NCBI GenBank assembly: GCA_023091735.1
Contig: JALKBU010000003.1
Coordinates: forward strand, 1-64,000
Origin: Trichomonas tenax
Taxonomy: Eukaryota; Parabasalia; Trichomonadida; Trichomonadidae
Length of the DNA: 64,000 bases
Reading direction: 5' to 3'
Below, one piece after another: positions 40,331-50,608 of the stretch. The translations under genes were made by a program, and so were the position numbers. Below the pieces are notes generated by a model. That model ran no database searches, was not told the origin of the DNA, and saw nothing but the letters and a program-made list of their open reading frames with translations. How positions within the stretch are numbered: the stretch's first letter is position 1; each line of letters starts with the position of its first letter.

Positions 40331-43087
40331 TTAAATCTTGATATGTGGTGTTTCCATTACGAATGGCTTAATTAGCTTAGCTTTTGGTGTGAAGTTATTG
40401 CTTCGAGGCGTTGTTGGCTGTTTAATTGGCATAAGTTTTCGGTTGAACTTCATTCTTGCACTGAATGGAACCTGTGGAATTGTTGGTGCATGAGGAGATG
40501 CAAGAGCAAAACCGCCACCAATAAATAATGTTTCGACATGTGGTAACTTCAATGTTGGGAGCTTTGGAGTATTCACTGTTTCAGAACGCATTTTAGCATA
40601 TGTGATTTGACTATTCATGATGCGCTCATTACGAAGTTGTTCTCTTGCGGACATAACTTCATTCTCACGTTCTATTAAGTTAGGCTGCTCAATGATAAGT
40701 TTCTCCTCCATTGACATAATATTTCTTGTCTTCGTCTTAAGTTCATTGCTAAGAGTGTAAATTTCTGTAGCAGGATCAACTCTTGACTGAACGAAGTGTT
40801 TTTGAAGTTTCTCATACTGTTTCTTGAGTTTGGATAAGACATCTTTGAGTTTAACAGCTCTGCTTGATTTCGCCCAACTATCGGCAATGATTGAGTGTTT
40901 CATCTTTATGAGAGCATATTTCTCTGGGTCGGTTGATGCCATCATTGTAGAACTATGTATAAAACGAGGCTGTGTCAGTTCTATTTCAAGTGCAGCTGAT
41001 AACTTTTGTTGATACTCATATTCTGCCTGCATCTGTACATGTTCCTTCCTCAGCTTATTGCATTGGATGACTTTCCACTCGAGATATCCTTTTCTCTCTA
41101 TTTCTCGTTGGAGGGTTTCCTTGAGAATATTGATCTCATCAATCTTATCTTCATATGCCTTGTGTCTGGCTTTGAGTTTAGCAACTGTGAGTGTGACATC
41201 TTCTCTTGATTTTCCTAAAGGCTTTTCAGCTTTGTATAATTGCAAATGAATAGATCCCATAACATTTCCAACAGTTGATATGGCTCTTCTCATTTCATCC
41301 ATTGATGTGAAAGCCATATCCAAAATCATTCTCTTCTGCTCGAAATCAGCTAAGAGGTCATCAATCTTATGGTTTTGTTCTACAATATCATTATTAAGCT
41401 GATCAATCTCGTTTGTTAGCTCAGCTATTGTGTTCTCTGTCTTCAAACGAGTTAAGTGCTCTTTTGAAATCTGAACATCGACCTCTGTAATATGGTCCTT
41501 TGTTCGCAAAAAATCTTCACGCAAAATATGCATATCCATTAAAATATTCTCGCGTTCCTTATTGAGATTTGTAATCTCAGTTTCCAAAGTAAGAATATCG
41601 TTATTTGCGGTCTGCGCTTGTGTTGAAACTGATTTGATATTATCACCAAGAATTTTGTATTTTTTAGTTCCTTCATCAATTTGTATTTCACGTTCTTTGT
41701 TGAGTTGTATTAATTGGCTGCCTAATTTCTTATCATTTGTTGACTTTAATTTCATTCTGCTTGCATCGTCTTCAAGACTTTGCCCATATTTCTGGTCCGC
41801 GAATATTTCTTGTTTATATTTAAGTTTTTCGAGTTCAGCTTTGTGAAATCTTTGGCCTTCAGACTCTTTAACAACGACAGCATCATCGATCTCATCCTGA
41901 ATTTGATCGATTTCATATTGCTCTTTGTCAGCAATAGCTTTTGTTGCCTTAACAACAGAACCAAATTCTAAACCTGCAATTTTTGCCTGAGCTAAAATAT
42001 CTTTATTTTGCTTGAACGCATTTCTATACTCATCACGAACTTGTTGAACACCTTTATGATAACACTGAATTTCATTTTGATCACTAAGCAATTCTTGCTT
42101 TTCTTTGTTTAATTCTTTAAGATCTTTTGGAAATGTTTGTGCGATCATTTCTTGCTTATCATAATACTTCTTTTGTTCTCCAAATTGCTTTTGAACATCA
42201 ACTGTTTTCTTTTTAGCCATTCTTAATGAGATTTTGTTTTTATGTTTTTTCTTGTGAATCAAAAATTTCTCATACTCGGTGTTTTCGAGCTCTTTGGCTA
42301 ATTTAAGGATTAATTCTTTCTTATTTTCGATTGTTTCTTGCATCTGTTGAATTTTTTCTAAATTCTCTTTGAAAATCTTTGTTTTCACTTGTATATCATC
42401 ATGCAGTGTTTTAGAGTCTGCATTCGCAGATTCAAAAACATCCTGATTGCTATTCAAAATTGCAAGTTGTGAATTCAATTCAGCGGTTAAATTGTGAAAC
42501 TCTTCTTCGTTCTCTTTTGTATCACCAGTCATAGTTCCACCTTCCGTTTGTGCTAATTCTATCTTTTCAATCAAAGTTTGCATTTTCTGTTCGTTCGATT
42601 TGATTTCGTTTTTAAGCTTTTTTATTTCATTTGTGATGTCCTGCTCTGATATATCCGCTGTCATCGAGAAATTTTTCGTTTCTTCAACTAACTGTGACAA
42701 TCTGAGAGTTTCGGCTTTGAGATTTTCAATAATTATACTCGATCTCCTGTCATTCTCTTCTGATCTAGAGACTATTTCCCAAGCCCTTTCGAATTCATTT
42801 CTTAAATTGCTGATTATCTTTTGATCTTCTTGGCTCAATTTCACAACTTGGGCAATTTTCTCAGCATTATGTAATATATCGTTGTTCAATGCTGTGCACT
42901 TATCAACAAGGGATACATTATGTTCCTGTGACAACACAAGAGCATTATGCAATTCTTCGCAGCTATTTCTAAATCTTTCGAGAGATTTGTCTTGCATGAT
43001 TTCATTTATGACGTTATGGAAATTCCTTTCGACCTCAAGAAAACTTTGCTGACTTTCTAATTCTTCTTTTCCTGGGTCCTTCGTCAT
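40331..43087 (-). CDS. CFAP58: Cilia- and flagella-associated protein CFAP58
   Basis: A 918-residue protein, coiled coil nearly throughout (about 10-820). The N-terminal block with MQDKSLERFRNSCEELHNAL, then NAEKIAQVVKLSQEDQKIISNLRNE and FERAWEIVSRSEE, follows the conserved start of the CFAP58 (CCDC147/MBO2-type) family in order and spacing. Length fits the family (about 870 residues in animals). The C-terminal 90 residues are Pro-rich and basic. CFAP58 is an axonemal protein needed for normal flagellar beating, in accord with a flagellated protist. The gene is divergent from VPS16 with 305 bases between the ATGs. Confidence 0.8.
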   Translation of the reverse strand: MTKDPGKEELESQQSFLEVERNFHNVINEIMQDKSLERFRNSCEELHNALVLSQEHNVSLVDKCTALNNDILHNAEKIAQVVKLSQEDQKIISNLRNEFERAWEIVSRSEENDRRSSIIIENLKAETLRLSQLVEETKNFSMTADISEQDITNEIKKLKNEIKSNEQKMQTLIEKIELAQTEGGTMTGDTKENEEEFHNLTAELNSQLAILNSNQDVFESANADSKTLHDDIQVKTKIFKENLEKIQQMQETIENKKELILKLAKELENTEYEKFLIHKKKHKNKISLRMAKKKTVDVQKQFGEQKKYYDKQEMIAQTFPKDLKELNKEKQELLSDQNEIQCYHKGVQQVRDEYRNAFKQNKDILAQAKIAGLEFGSVVKATKAIADKEQYEIDQIQDEIDDAVVVKESEGQRFHKAELEKLKYKQEIFADQKYGQSLEDDASRMKLKSTNDKKLGSQLIQLNKEREIQIDEGTKKYKILGDNIKSVSTQAQTANNDILTLETEITNLNKERENILMDMHILREDFLRTKDHITEVDVQISKEHLTRLKTENTIAELTNEIDQLNNDIVEQNHKIDDLLADFEQKRMILDMAFTSMDEMRRAISTVGNVMGSIHLQLYKAEKPLGKSREDVTLTVAKLKARHKAYEDKIDEINILKETLQREIERKGYLEWKVIQCNKLRKEHVQMQAEYEYQQKLSAALEIELTQPRFIHSSTMMASTDPEKYALIKMKHSIIADSWAKSSRAVKLKDVLSKLKKQYEKLQKHFVQSRVDPATEIYTLSNELKTKTRNIMSMEEKLIIEQPNLIERENEVMSAREQLRNERIMNSQITYAKMRSETVNTPKLPTLKLPHVETLFIGGGFALASPHAPTIPQVPFSARMKFNRKLMPIKQPTTPRSNNFTPKAKLIKPFVMETPHIKI

Positions 43088-43392
43088 TGATTGAAAAAAA
43101 ATCTGTTACAAAATTTTGTAAAGACCAAGAATTTGACATATGTCACGTAAATTAATAAATGATACGTGACTAAATTTGTGCCATTTAATTTGTCCGATAA
43201 AATTCAATTTTGTAATGTAAAATATATTTGACATGTAACTTTCAAGATTATGACGAATAAATTCAAAATATGTCGTGTAAAATATAAATTGTCAGGTGAT
43301 AATTTGTTTTGTCATGTAAAGTATAAATAACATTCTGTCGTGTAAGTATTTTTTTTGTCGAGTAAAGTGAAATGGAAAATGTGACATAGAAA
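43088..43392. promoter_or_regulatory. Divergent intergenic region with repeated TGTCRTGTAA-type motif
   Basis: At least seven related decamers, all readable on the plus strand: TGTCACGTAAA at 43141, TGACATGTAAC at 43229, TGTCGTGTAAA at 43271, TGTCATGTAAA at 43310, TGTCGTGTAAG at 43336, TGTCGAGTAAA at 43356, plus a TGTAATGTAAA at 43211. They fill the space between the CFAP58 and VPS16 start codons. They may be regulatory or a short-motif repeat. Confidence 0.5.
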
Positions 43393-45765
43393 ATGAATTC
43401 ATTGTTTGATTCTTCAAATTTAACGATTGCTGCAATCCAATCTAACTTTGAAGAATACACATCCGATAACCAAGTTAAATTATACCTAAATCAAATCTGG
43501 AAAATTAGTCCTGCTACAATTGCACAAAATTTTGGCACAATTACCGGAGGAACCAACGGAAACTATATAGCTTACACAAGACCTCCAGCATTTTCATCAG
43601 ACAGACACACAATAGATATTTATGATCACAAATTAACAAAAGTGAATACAATTATCAATCAAGACGTTTGTAACAGAGTATATATGTACTTCAACTTGGC
43701 TGGCCATCTGTTTTTCTTCGCGGCCAATGGAGTCAAAAACAAAATCACCGAATATTTCAACCTTGATTTAATTTCAACTTATGAATTCGAGACAAATTCT
43801 GAGGTAGTTTTCTGCCAGATGTGGGACCATGGATGCGTGTGCATCAATTCAGATCTTAAAGTTTACTATGTTCATAAATATTCGAGCGAAGAATATTTAT
43901 TTAATATTCCACGTTTTGAGGGTCTTGAATTCTTTGCAGTTGCTGATCCAAAACATTCTATTACCAATAAACCAATTGTTTATTCGGGAGGTTTAAATAA
44001 GTTACAATGCTCAACAATTGATGGCACGGTCTCATTGGATTTACCAAGCAAATTGATATATATGTCACTTTCTCCGCTATATGATTACCTTTCACTCGCG
44101 TTGGCTGATGATGAAGCATTAAGTTACTGCAGAGTTAGCGATTGTATTGTTTTAACTTCCGATTTAAGCAGCAAGGTGCTCTCATTCAGAGTCGACTTGA
44201 GCGATGTTACATTTTTCGGATGGCTCGGAGATGCAATTCCGATATTGATTGCTGATACTGATATGCATATTTATGACAATGTAGGCATTTCTACGATCAT
44301 TAATGTCGGTCCAAACCCATTGTATATAAATTGCGAAACATATGCAATGGTATTCGCACAGGAGCATCTAACAATCATTTCCGAAGTTGGGCAATTTACC
44401 AGTGATTGTTTAGACAAGAATACACCTTCAGGAAGACTCTGCAGAGCTTACGATGCAAGATCTAGTGTTCTTGTCAATAAAATCAAGAATGATCTAAGGG
44501 ACGCTATTCAAGGTTGTCTTGAGGCTGCAATGGAAAGTGCTTTTGATGTTGAAAAGCAGAAGTATTTCCTCGCTTGTGCAGTTTTTGGAAACAACCAGCT
44601 CGATGATCCTGTGGAGATAGATGGAACAGCGTTAAATCTGAGAATCTGCAACTCCATGAGATCAGATTTGCACTTATGCAGCGGTTTCTTGCAAACCGAG
44701 AAACTCATAAAGAGCTCATTTGCTCCGCTTAGATATTGTTCAGTTGGACAGTTTGGACGTGCGTCAAACATCTGCAAACTGATTGGCAGCCGCCCATCAG
44801 TTGTTGTCTCTGAATGGTGCAGAAAGATAATTGGTGTCAATGATAGTGACTCTGCATTAAGATTATTTAAGAGCAAGCTTGATTTGGGTCTTAATCCAAC
44901 GGAGGTTGCATTCATGGCAAGAAAGATGTTCAGACCTGATCTTGCTCGAAGTGTTGGACTTCTTGAACGTTTCCCATCCCGCATTGTCAGTCTTTGGGTT
45001 GAAGAAGGATTATGGGATGAAGCTCTACAAGCAGCCGCAGACTCAATGGATGATACTATCTTAGTTCCACTCATTAGTCAGTGTCTTGCAAAGAATAACA
45101 TAGAGTTCCTTAAAGAGTGCATTTCCAAGAACAAGAACTTGTACTATGCAATAGAGAGAATCTTTGGTGACTACGCTGATAACCCGATCACACAAATTCT
45201 CAAAGAATCGCAAGTGTCAAAAGAGACAGCAGATATAACAGTCAGAAGGAGAATTAAAGGCCTTGCTTTCCCAGCTGTTGAAAGTACAAGAAAATTGTTG
45301 AGCGACTTCAAAGAGAAATTCAAATTGCCTTATGTTGAGCATATGGCTTCAATGGTAGATTTCTGTGATAACATGTATCAGCACCAAGGTGCCACAAGCC
45401 GTGGAAAGCCATTTAATCAGTCAATTGTTGAAGAAGCTATGGTTGACATTGATAGAGCAATTAAGAACTGCACAGATTTAGGCTTCTCAACAGAACGCTC
45501 AATCTCTATTATTCTTAGAGGATTCTTAAATAGAAATGAGCACGCGAAAGTTATCAGATTCGCTGCAGATCACTTCGGAAAATATCATCAACAGATTGTT
45601 AAAATGATTTATATCCTTAAGGGTAAGGATCAAGCACAAGATTTCATTAACTTGATTAACGACAAGAAGAGGAAGGCTGAGTGCACTGAGTTTATCAATA
45701 AATTCGACCCTCAGAATTGGAATGCTGATGATAAGTATCCACCTCTTTGTTTCTTCACAAAATAG
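43393..45765 (+). CDS. VPS16: VPS16-like subunit of HOPS/CORVET
   Basis: A 790-residue protein. The N-terminal half (about 1-350) is a beta-propeller-like region (VPS16 N-terminal domain). The C-terminal half is helical, with QKYFLACAVFGN, LRICNSMRSDLH, LAKNNIEFLKECISKNKNLY and SIILRGFLNRNEHAKVIRFAADHFG. The order and the ACAVFG plus LR-x-x-N-x-x-R steps are those of VPS16. It would act in the core of the HOPS/CORVET tether at endosomes and the lysosome, working downstream of Rab5/Rab7, which fits with the VPS9 gene elsewhere in the window. Length is close to animal VPS16 (about 840). The ATG is preceded by AAAATGTGACATAGAAA. Confidence 0.75.
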   Translation: MNSLFDSSNLTIAAIQSNFEEYTSDNQVKLYLNQIWKISPATIAQNFGTITGGTNGNYIAYTRPPAFSSDRHTIDIYDHKLTKVNTIINQDVCNRVYMYFNLAGHLFFFAANGVKNKITEYFNLDLISTYEFETNSEVVFCQMWDHGCVCINSDLKVYYVHKYSSEEYLFNIPRFEGLEFFAVADPKHSITNKPIVYSGGLNKLQCSTIDGTVSLDLPSKLIYMSLSPLYDYLSLALADDEALSYCRVSDCIVLTSDLSSKVLSFRVDLSDVTFFGWLGDAIPILIADTDMHIYDNVGISTIINVGPNPLYINCETYAMVFAQEHLTIISEVGQFTSDCLDKNTPSGRLCRAYDARSSVLVNKIKNDLRDAIQGCLEAAMESAFDVEKQKYFLACAVFGNNQLDDPVEIDGTALNLRICNSMRSDLHLCSGFLQTEKLIKSSFAPLRYCSVGQFGRASNICKLIGSRPSVVVSEWCRKIIGVNDSDSALRLFKSKLDLGLNPTEVAFMARKMFRPDLARSVGLLERFPSRIVSLWVEEGLWDEALQAAADSMDDTILVPLISQCLAKNNIEFLKECISKNKNLYYAIERIFGDYADNPITQILKESQVSKETADITVRRRIKGLAFPAVESTRKLLSDFKEKFKLPYVEHMASMVDFCDNMYQHQGATSRGKPFNQSIVEEAMVDIDRAIKNCTDLGFSTERSISIILRGFLNRNEHAKVIRFAADHFGKYHQQIVKMIYILKGKDQAQDFINLINDKKRKAECTEFINKFDPQNWNADDKYPPLCFFTK

Positions 45766-46330
45766 TTTTATATATGCTTATCAAAACTATTTCACTGTAT
45801 TGTTTTTGCTTATGGTTATGTTTTTACGCTAATTTAATTAAATATATTTTGTATTTTTATCATTCAACCCAATTATTTCAAATTAATACTAATTACTTTT
45901 ACTGTCTTAGAATTTAAGGATAAGAATTAGCTGAATAACTTCTAATATCCTTTTTTGCAATCAAGAAATAAAAAATGATTCTAAATAAAACGATTTGAAG
46001 AAAGTGGATCCGAGACATTGAGTCGCATAGTTGAAGGTTACAATATTTCACTGATATAAATATTTACCACACTTAATTAATTATGAATGAAAAATAAAGC
46101 TGTTGAAAATGATCAGTGATGAGCTCGCAAATAAGCTTTTTGTGTGGAGTATAGCCTGATTTTTGTGTAATATTTGATGCCTTCAAATATGAAAGAAAAA
46201 TGGAAATAACGAACAAACATTTGAAAAGAAAGAAGTATAAATTGACAGCATATCATATGGCACGACTTTATCAGCAATTCAAACAAACAAAAATCAAAAA
46301 TTTGAGAAATTACATTCCAAATATAACTAA
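45766..46330. other. Intergenic, no gene seen
   Basis: AT-rich spacer. A plus-strand frame opens at 46200 but runs antisense to the small gene that follows and has no promoter-like motif. Confidence 0.45.
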
Positions 46331-46549
46331 TCAAATACGGCAACACTTAGATTTTCTCGGAAGGTTCTTATTTTTAGGGTTATTTACAGTCGGTTTCTTT
46401 TTCGGTTTATTGCTACGAGCGACTGTTCGCGAGATAGGAATCATTTTAACTGTTGATGATCCCTCGATCTCACGCTCATGGTCATTTGGACCTTTTTCCT
46501 CTTCAGAGTCGTCGTCGTTGATTGGAACTGACTCTGTCGAAGATTCCAT
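46331..46549 (-). CDS. 72-residue charged protein with CCRI end
   Basis: An acidic first half (NDDDSEEEKGPNDHEREIE) and a very basic second half (SNKPKKKPTVNNPKNKNLPRKSK) that ends CCRI. The ATG lies about 15 bases after AAAAAGTGCC on its own strand, which supports expression. The basic stretch followed by two cysteines near the end looks like a lipid-attachment tail (polybasic plus cysteine), but CCRI is not a standard CaaX box. I recognise no family. An antisense frame of 119 codons overlaps it and lacks such support. Confidence 0.45.
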   Translation of the reverse strand: MESSTESVPINDDDSEEEKGPNDHEREIEGSSTVKMIPISRTVARSNKPKKKPTVNNPKNKNLPRKSKCCRI

Positions 46550-47222
46550 TTTTTGTTAATTTGGCACTTTTTAGATGATATACGTTTAAAAATTTGTTTA
46601 CATTAATTTTTTATTTCTTTGCGTGTGCACTAAGCCCTATGAGTGTATGCTATTTTTGAATCAAAAGATAAGATTGATGTTGACAAAAATTGAGAATTCT
46701 TTCATTAGAAACATCTTTTAGACATCTTTCATTGAATTTAGACATTACTATTTAGTGAGCATTAAACAAGGATAGAGAGATTTGTGGAAAGCAAACTTAT
46801 TTCATGAAGAAAGACAAAGCGTAGCAAGATTTGATACCGGCCTTATAGTTAGTATGATAACGTGGAGTAATATGACACATGTGGCAGCAGTGTTAATGAA
46901 CTTTTTATATGGTATGAAATGATAAAATATTATAATATTGGGAACATTGTAAATCCATTTCATTAAAGCAGAACAGTCAAAAGCATTACTATTGTAGTAT
47001 AAAGAAGTTTTTGTAGTATTTTATTCAATTATATAAGCAATTGCTTTTCCCTGACTATAATTGAAATTACAAAAAACGAAGGAAATCCAAAATAGTCTTA
47101 ACAATTAGATGGAAAACGAAAAAGTTATCCCCCTATATATGTATAATTTGTCGGCATCTTTGTTACAAAGTACAATTAGACTTTGTAAATGTTTATCCGG
47201 ACACCAAATATAAGATGCAAGA
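46550..47222. other. Intergenic, no gene seen
   Basis: AT-rich spacer with no repeat or gene recognised beyond the promoter-like motif at its left end. Confidence 0.45.
46564..46572 (-). promoter_or_regulatory. AAAAAGTGCC motif of the 72-residue gene
   Basis: Read on the minus strand, about 14 bases before the ATG at 46549. Confidence 0.4.
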
Positions 47223-48080
47223 TCATTGAGTTGCTCCTTTAGATTTTAGGAATTCAACGATTTCGAGAGACTTCATTTCAACTGCAATCGAAAATGGAGA
47301 TTTATACAATAACGATGATAAAATGTGAATGATTGATTTCATATCATAATGATGATAAAATGTGAATAATTGGTCACTTTGGTGTTGATATCAAACCCAT
47401 TTTCGATCATAAATACGAAAGCCTGTAAATTGAATGAAGCTAAACAAGTTACAGCGGTAAGAACGTCAAATGATTCATATCTTTCTAATAAAAAATTAGC
47501 AACTTCGTTTTGATGATTCTTAATGGATTCTGAAAATGAAGATTTTATGATATCAATTTTGGCGGATATTTTTCTTATTATTTTTAAATTTTTGCCAGCA
47601 ATTGCATTGCTTGTTGTTTTTGAGCTAAATTTGTAATTTCCAATTTGATTCAAAAAATCAAAACAATTCTCAGACCCGTATATGCATGCACAATCAATGA
47701 TGATCCATTATCATTTGCTCCAAAGTCTGCCTTTGAACATTTTTTAGATCCTCAGCCATATCCCATGCAACATAATAGAATGGTGTTTCTTTTTCGTAAA
47801 TATCCAATATCTGCTCAATGCTTTTGTTTTTATCTTTTTTGAATATTGAAAATTTAAAGTCAACACCAAACTTTTCTAGAACCATGATTAAATCTTCATT
47901 AAAAGGAGCAATGGAGTAATTGTAATGCATTGCAACAAAGGAATATAATATTGAAAGATATTCTCTTTGTTTTTTCTTTATTTCAAAGAAATATTCAATA
48001 TACTTCAAAACAAACTCTATGCTAACTGATCCAACATCAATGTACTGACATAGTGAGTTAAAGGTGTTATCATTTGGCAT
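47223..48080 (-). pseudogene. DUF3447-type ankyrin-repeat protein (broken)
   Basis: The ATG at 48080 begins MPNDNTFNSLCQYID with the helical N-terminus typical of trichomonad DUF3447 ankyrin proteins. Then come a TPFYYVAWDMAEDL block, the DUF3447 core (CACIYGSENCFDFLNQIGNYKFSSKTTSNAIAGKNL, SIKNHQNEVANFLLERY) and a last ankyrin-like block ending SIAVEMKSLEIVEFLKSKGATQ. The parts are in three frames: one frame change at about 47690-47720 and another at about 47320-47350, next to a 17-base direct repeat. Without these it would be about 285 residues. It is a small, probably inactive member of a very large family. Confidence 0.7.
47314..47367. repeat. 17-base direct repeat in the ankyrin pseudogene
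   Basis: GATGATAAAATGTGAAT at 47314-47330 and again at 47351-47367, 37 bases apart. An offset of 37 is not a multiple of three, so this rearrangement could be what broke the frame. Confidence 0.7.
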
Positions 48081-50608
48081 TTTTGTTTTGGCTGGATTCG
48101 AAATTAAATCTGTGACTTTATTTAGACAATAGAGTGGATGATTATCTGTAATATCAACTATCCTTTTAACCTTCAGCTCGCTTGTTTTGACTTCTTGAGT
48201 CTATTGTGTTAATCAAGACATGAAAGAAATTTTTGACTCTTTTCGAATTCTTTATAAAAACATGTGATTCTGTGCATATAGCATGCCTAGGGAGGATTAC
48301 CTGATTTGTCTCCTTTTAAAAATAAGATATTAACAGTTTGGCTTGAAATTCTGAGAAGTAGGTCCACACCAACTAAGGCCTCTTACCACAAACGAGAATA
48401 GAGGCATTGCTGTATTCATGGCCTAGATGGTGGTTGTTGCATTGATAATAATAGCTGTACTTTTTCGAATTAAAAATACTATCTTCGTAATTAATGTGGT
48501 AAGTCGTAATTAGTTAACTCGCATAAAGCATGCAGACTACATGTAGTATCCTGATCCTATAAATACACATGAACTCCCAAAATTGTATTCACTATTTGAA
48601 TGAGTATTGACCTAATTTATATGTATTTCTGTTATTGAGATGCAAATTCTGATATCATACTAACATTGTTTAAGACAATATGAATTTATATGAAATTAAA
48701 AATGTTTCATCAAATAAGACTATTTAAGCAGTAAAAGTAGTTACAATAAATATTTTCATCTATTTAAAGCAACAAATCTACGTTTTTAATTGATAAATTT
48801 GCAGATTCATGAAAGATGATTTATTTTTGCTTTGTTAGTAGTTAGATCTCATATATAGGGCCTCTATAATGAGCCTCTCAAACCTTGTTGGAATATTTGT
48901 AGTTTTTCTTGATGTGAGAATTAAACTTTATTGAAAACACTTAGAATAACCTTAAATGACTAGGAATATCATTGGGATTAAACATATTTTTATGGAGAGT
49001 AGCTAATGTTAAATCTTTCCAATTATTTAAAATTTATATAAACCTCATTCCTGGGGGTGGCTAAAACAAAACTTCATTTAAAAAGCCAAAAAAGGATTTT
49101 TATGTATCGTTTATCTTTACGCTTTTCGAAAAAGTGAAAAGTATGTCCTGAGTTCCATGTCCAGTGTTCTCAAGTGTGTGTCTGTTTTAAAATTCAGTTT
49201 TTTGTGATTGTTTTGAGTTTTTGGCGTAAAAATCAACTCTTTTGAAAATTCTAATTCAGCCAAACGAATTGACTATATCCATAGGTTGCATATTTCTTAT
49301 TATCTTGCATTTCAAATTTTTTGAAAGGTGTATCAAAAACCGTCACACACCGTTCAAAATTTGAGAGTGTCTAAGGTTATGTTGGACACCAAAAAAATTG
49401 TGATGATAGAAGACACCATTTAAATTTACCCATAAAAGGGAAATTTAAGATGCATCCACTACCCCCTTATTTACTAATTTTAAACTTATACGTGCGCTAC
49501 CAAATGTGGTAATGCGTTCTCAACTAGTTTTTCACTAGTTCCAAGAATCACTCAGTGCAGTCATTGCTCTTGAAGGGATTTTATAGCATTTTACTAACTA
49601 GAATACGCTGCTTGTACTTAGAGAAACTGCTGAAGACCATAAAATCACTCAAAAATGTCACATTTTTGGGAAAAATTTTCCTTCTACGGTGTATCACAGG
49701 CGTGATTTTCGAGGATTTTCGAAATGCGTATTTATCTTCAGACATATTTTGGACTTTTACAGTAAAATTTGAACTTAGCATCATATATGCAGTAGAAAAA
49801 ATCCGATCATTTTGGTGTTACGTTTGTGATTTTTCTGAACTTTATGGTAAGGTTATTAAAATTTTATGATATATTTGGCGTTTAGACCATATGTTGATTC
49901 TAAATTCTAGATTTCTATTTATTTTATGCTAAAAGGCACTTTTTCAGAGTGGGATGACTTCTGAGTGAAAATTGTGCCGAGAGTTGAATTTTTTATAATC
50001 TTGCTAAATGTCTGGAAATTCTTGAAGCCAGTTTGCGTCATTCAAGCAATGATGGTTCCTTACTTATCATCATTCATTTAATTTCTGCATAAAAACAAAT
50101 TTCTAATCGTTTAAATGAACAGAAGTTGTCCATTATTTTCTTCATTATGTTATTGCTGCTGGACATTTCATGGCTATTTCGTGAATGCGTATAAATTTTT
50201 GGTCTTTAGGGACGTCATATTGAAATCTGACATTCTTGACGTTATTTTGACAGGCAAAGAAATGTGCAAAAACGATTGCCGCATCATTCTTGAGATTCTC
50301 AACTGTGTCTCAGCTATCAATGACTGACATAAAGGCGATTTTCTGTTACAATAAATAAAAACAACAAATTCGAAGATTATCTTCAAATTTGAGTGTGTAA
50401 ATATTGGCTGTCAAGCTTGGAAATTTATGTTATATGATTTGATAATGATTTTGAGAATGTTGGTATTGAGATTAAGAATTCATGATATATTTTGACATGA
50501 AATTTTGAAAATTTACTTAAATCTAAACATTTCAATTTTAATATATTTGAAAAAGTGAATCTATTGAGATAAGTTATTAAACAGTCCATGTATAAGACTA
50601 AATTTAAA
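48081..50608. other. Long intergenic region, no gene seen
   Basis: About 2.5 kb. Short open frames exist on both strands near 49555-49869 and 50115-50386, but they overlap each other, start with non-ATG or random codons and match nothing. No repeat family copy was recognised except a TGACATGAAA at about 50494. Confidence 0.45.

Noticed and set aside
46200..46559. 119-codon plus-strand frame
   Set aside because: It lies antisense to the 72-residue minus-strand ORF, which has a promoter-like motif; the plus frame has none and looks like its shadow.
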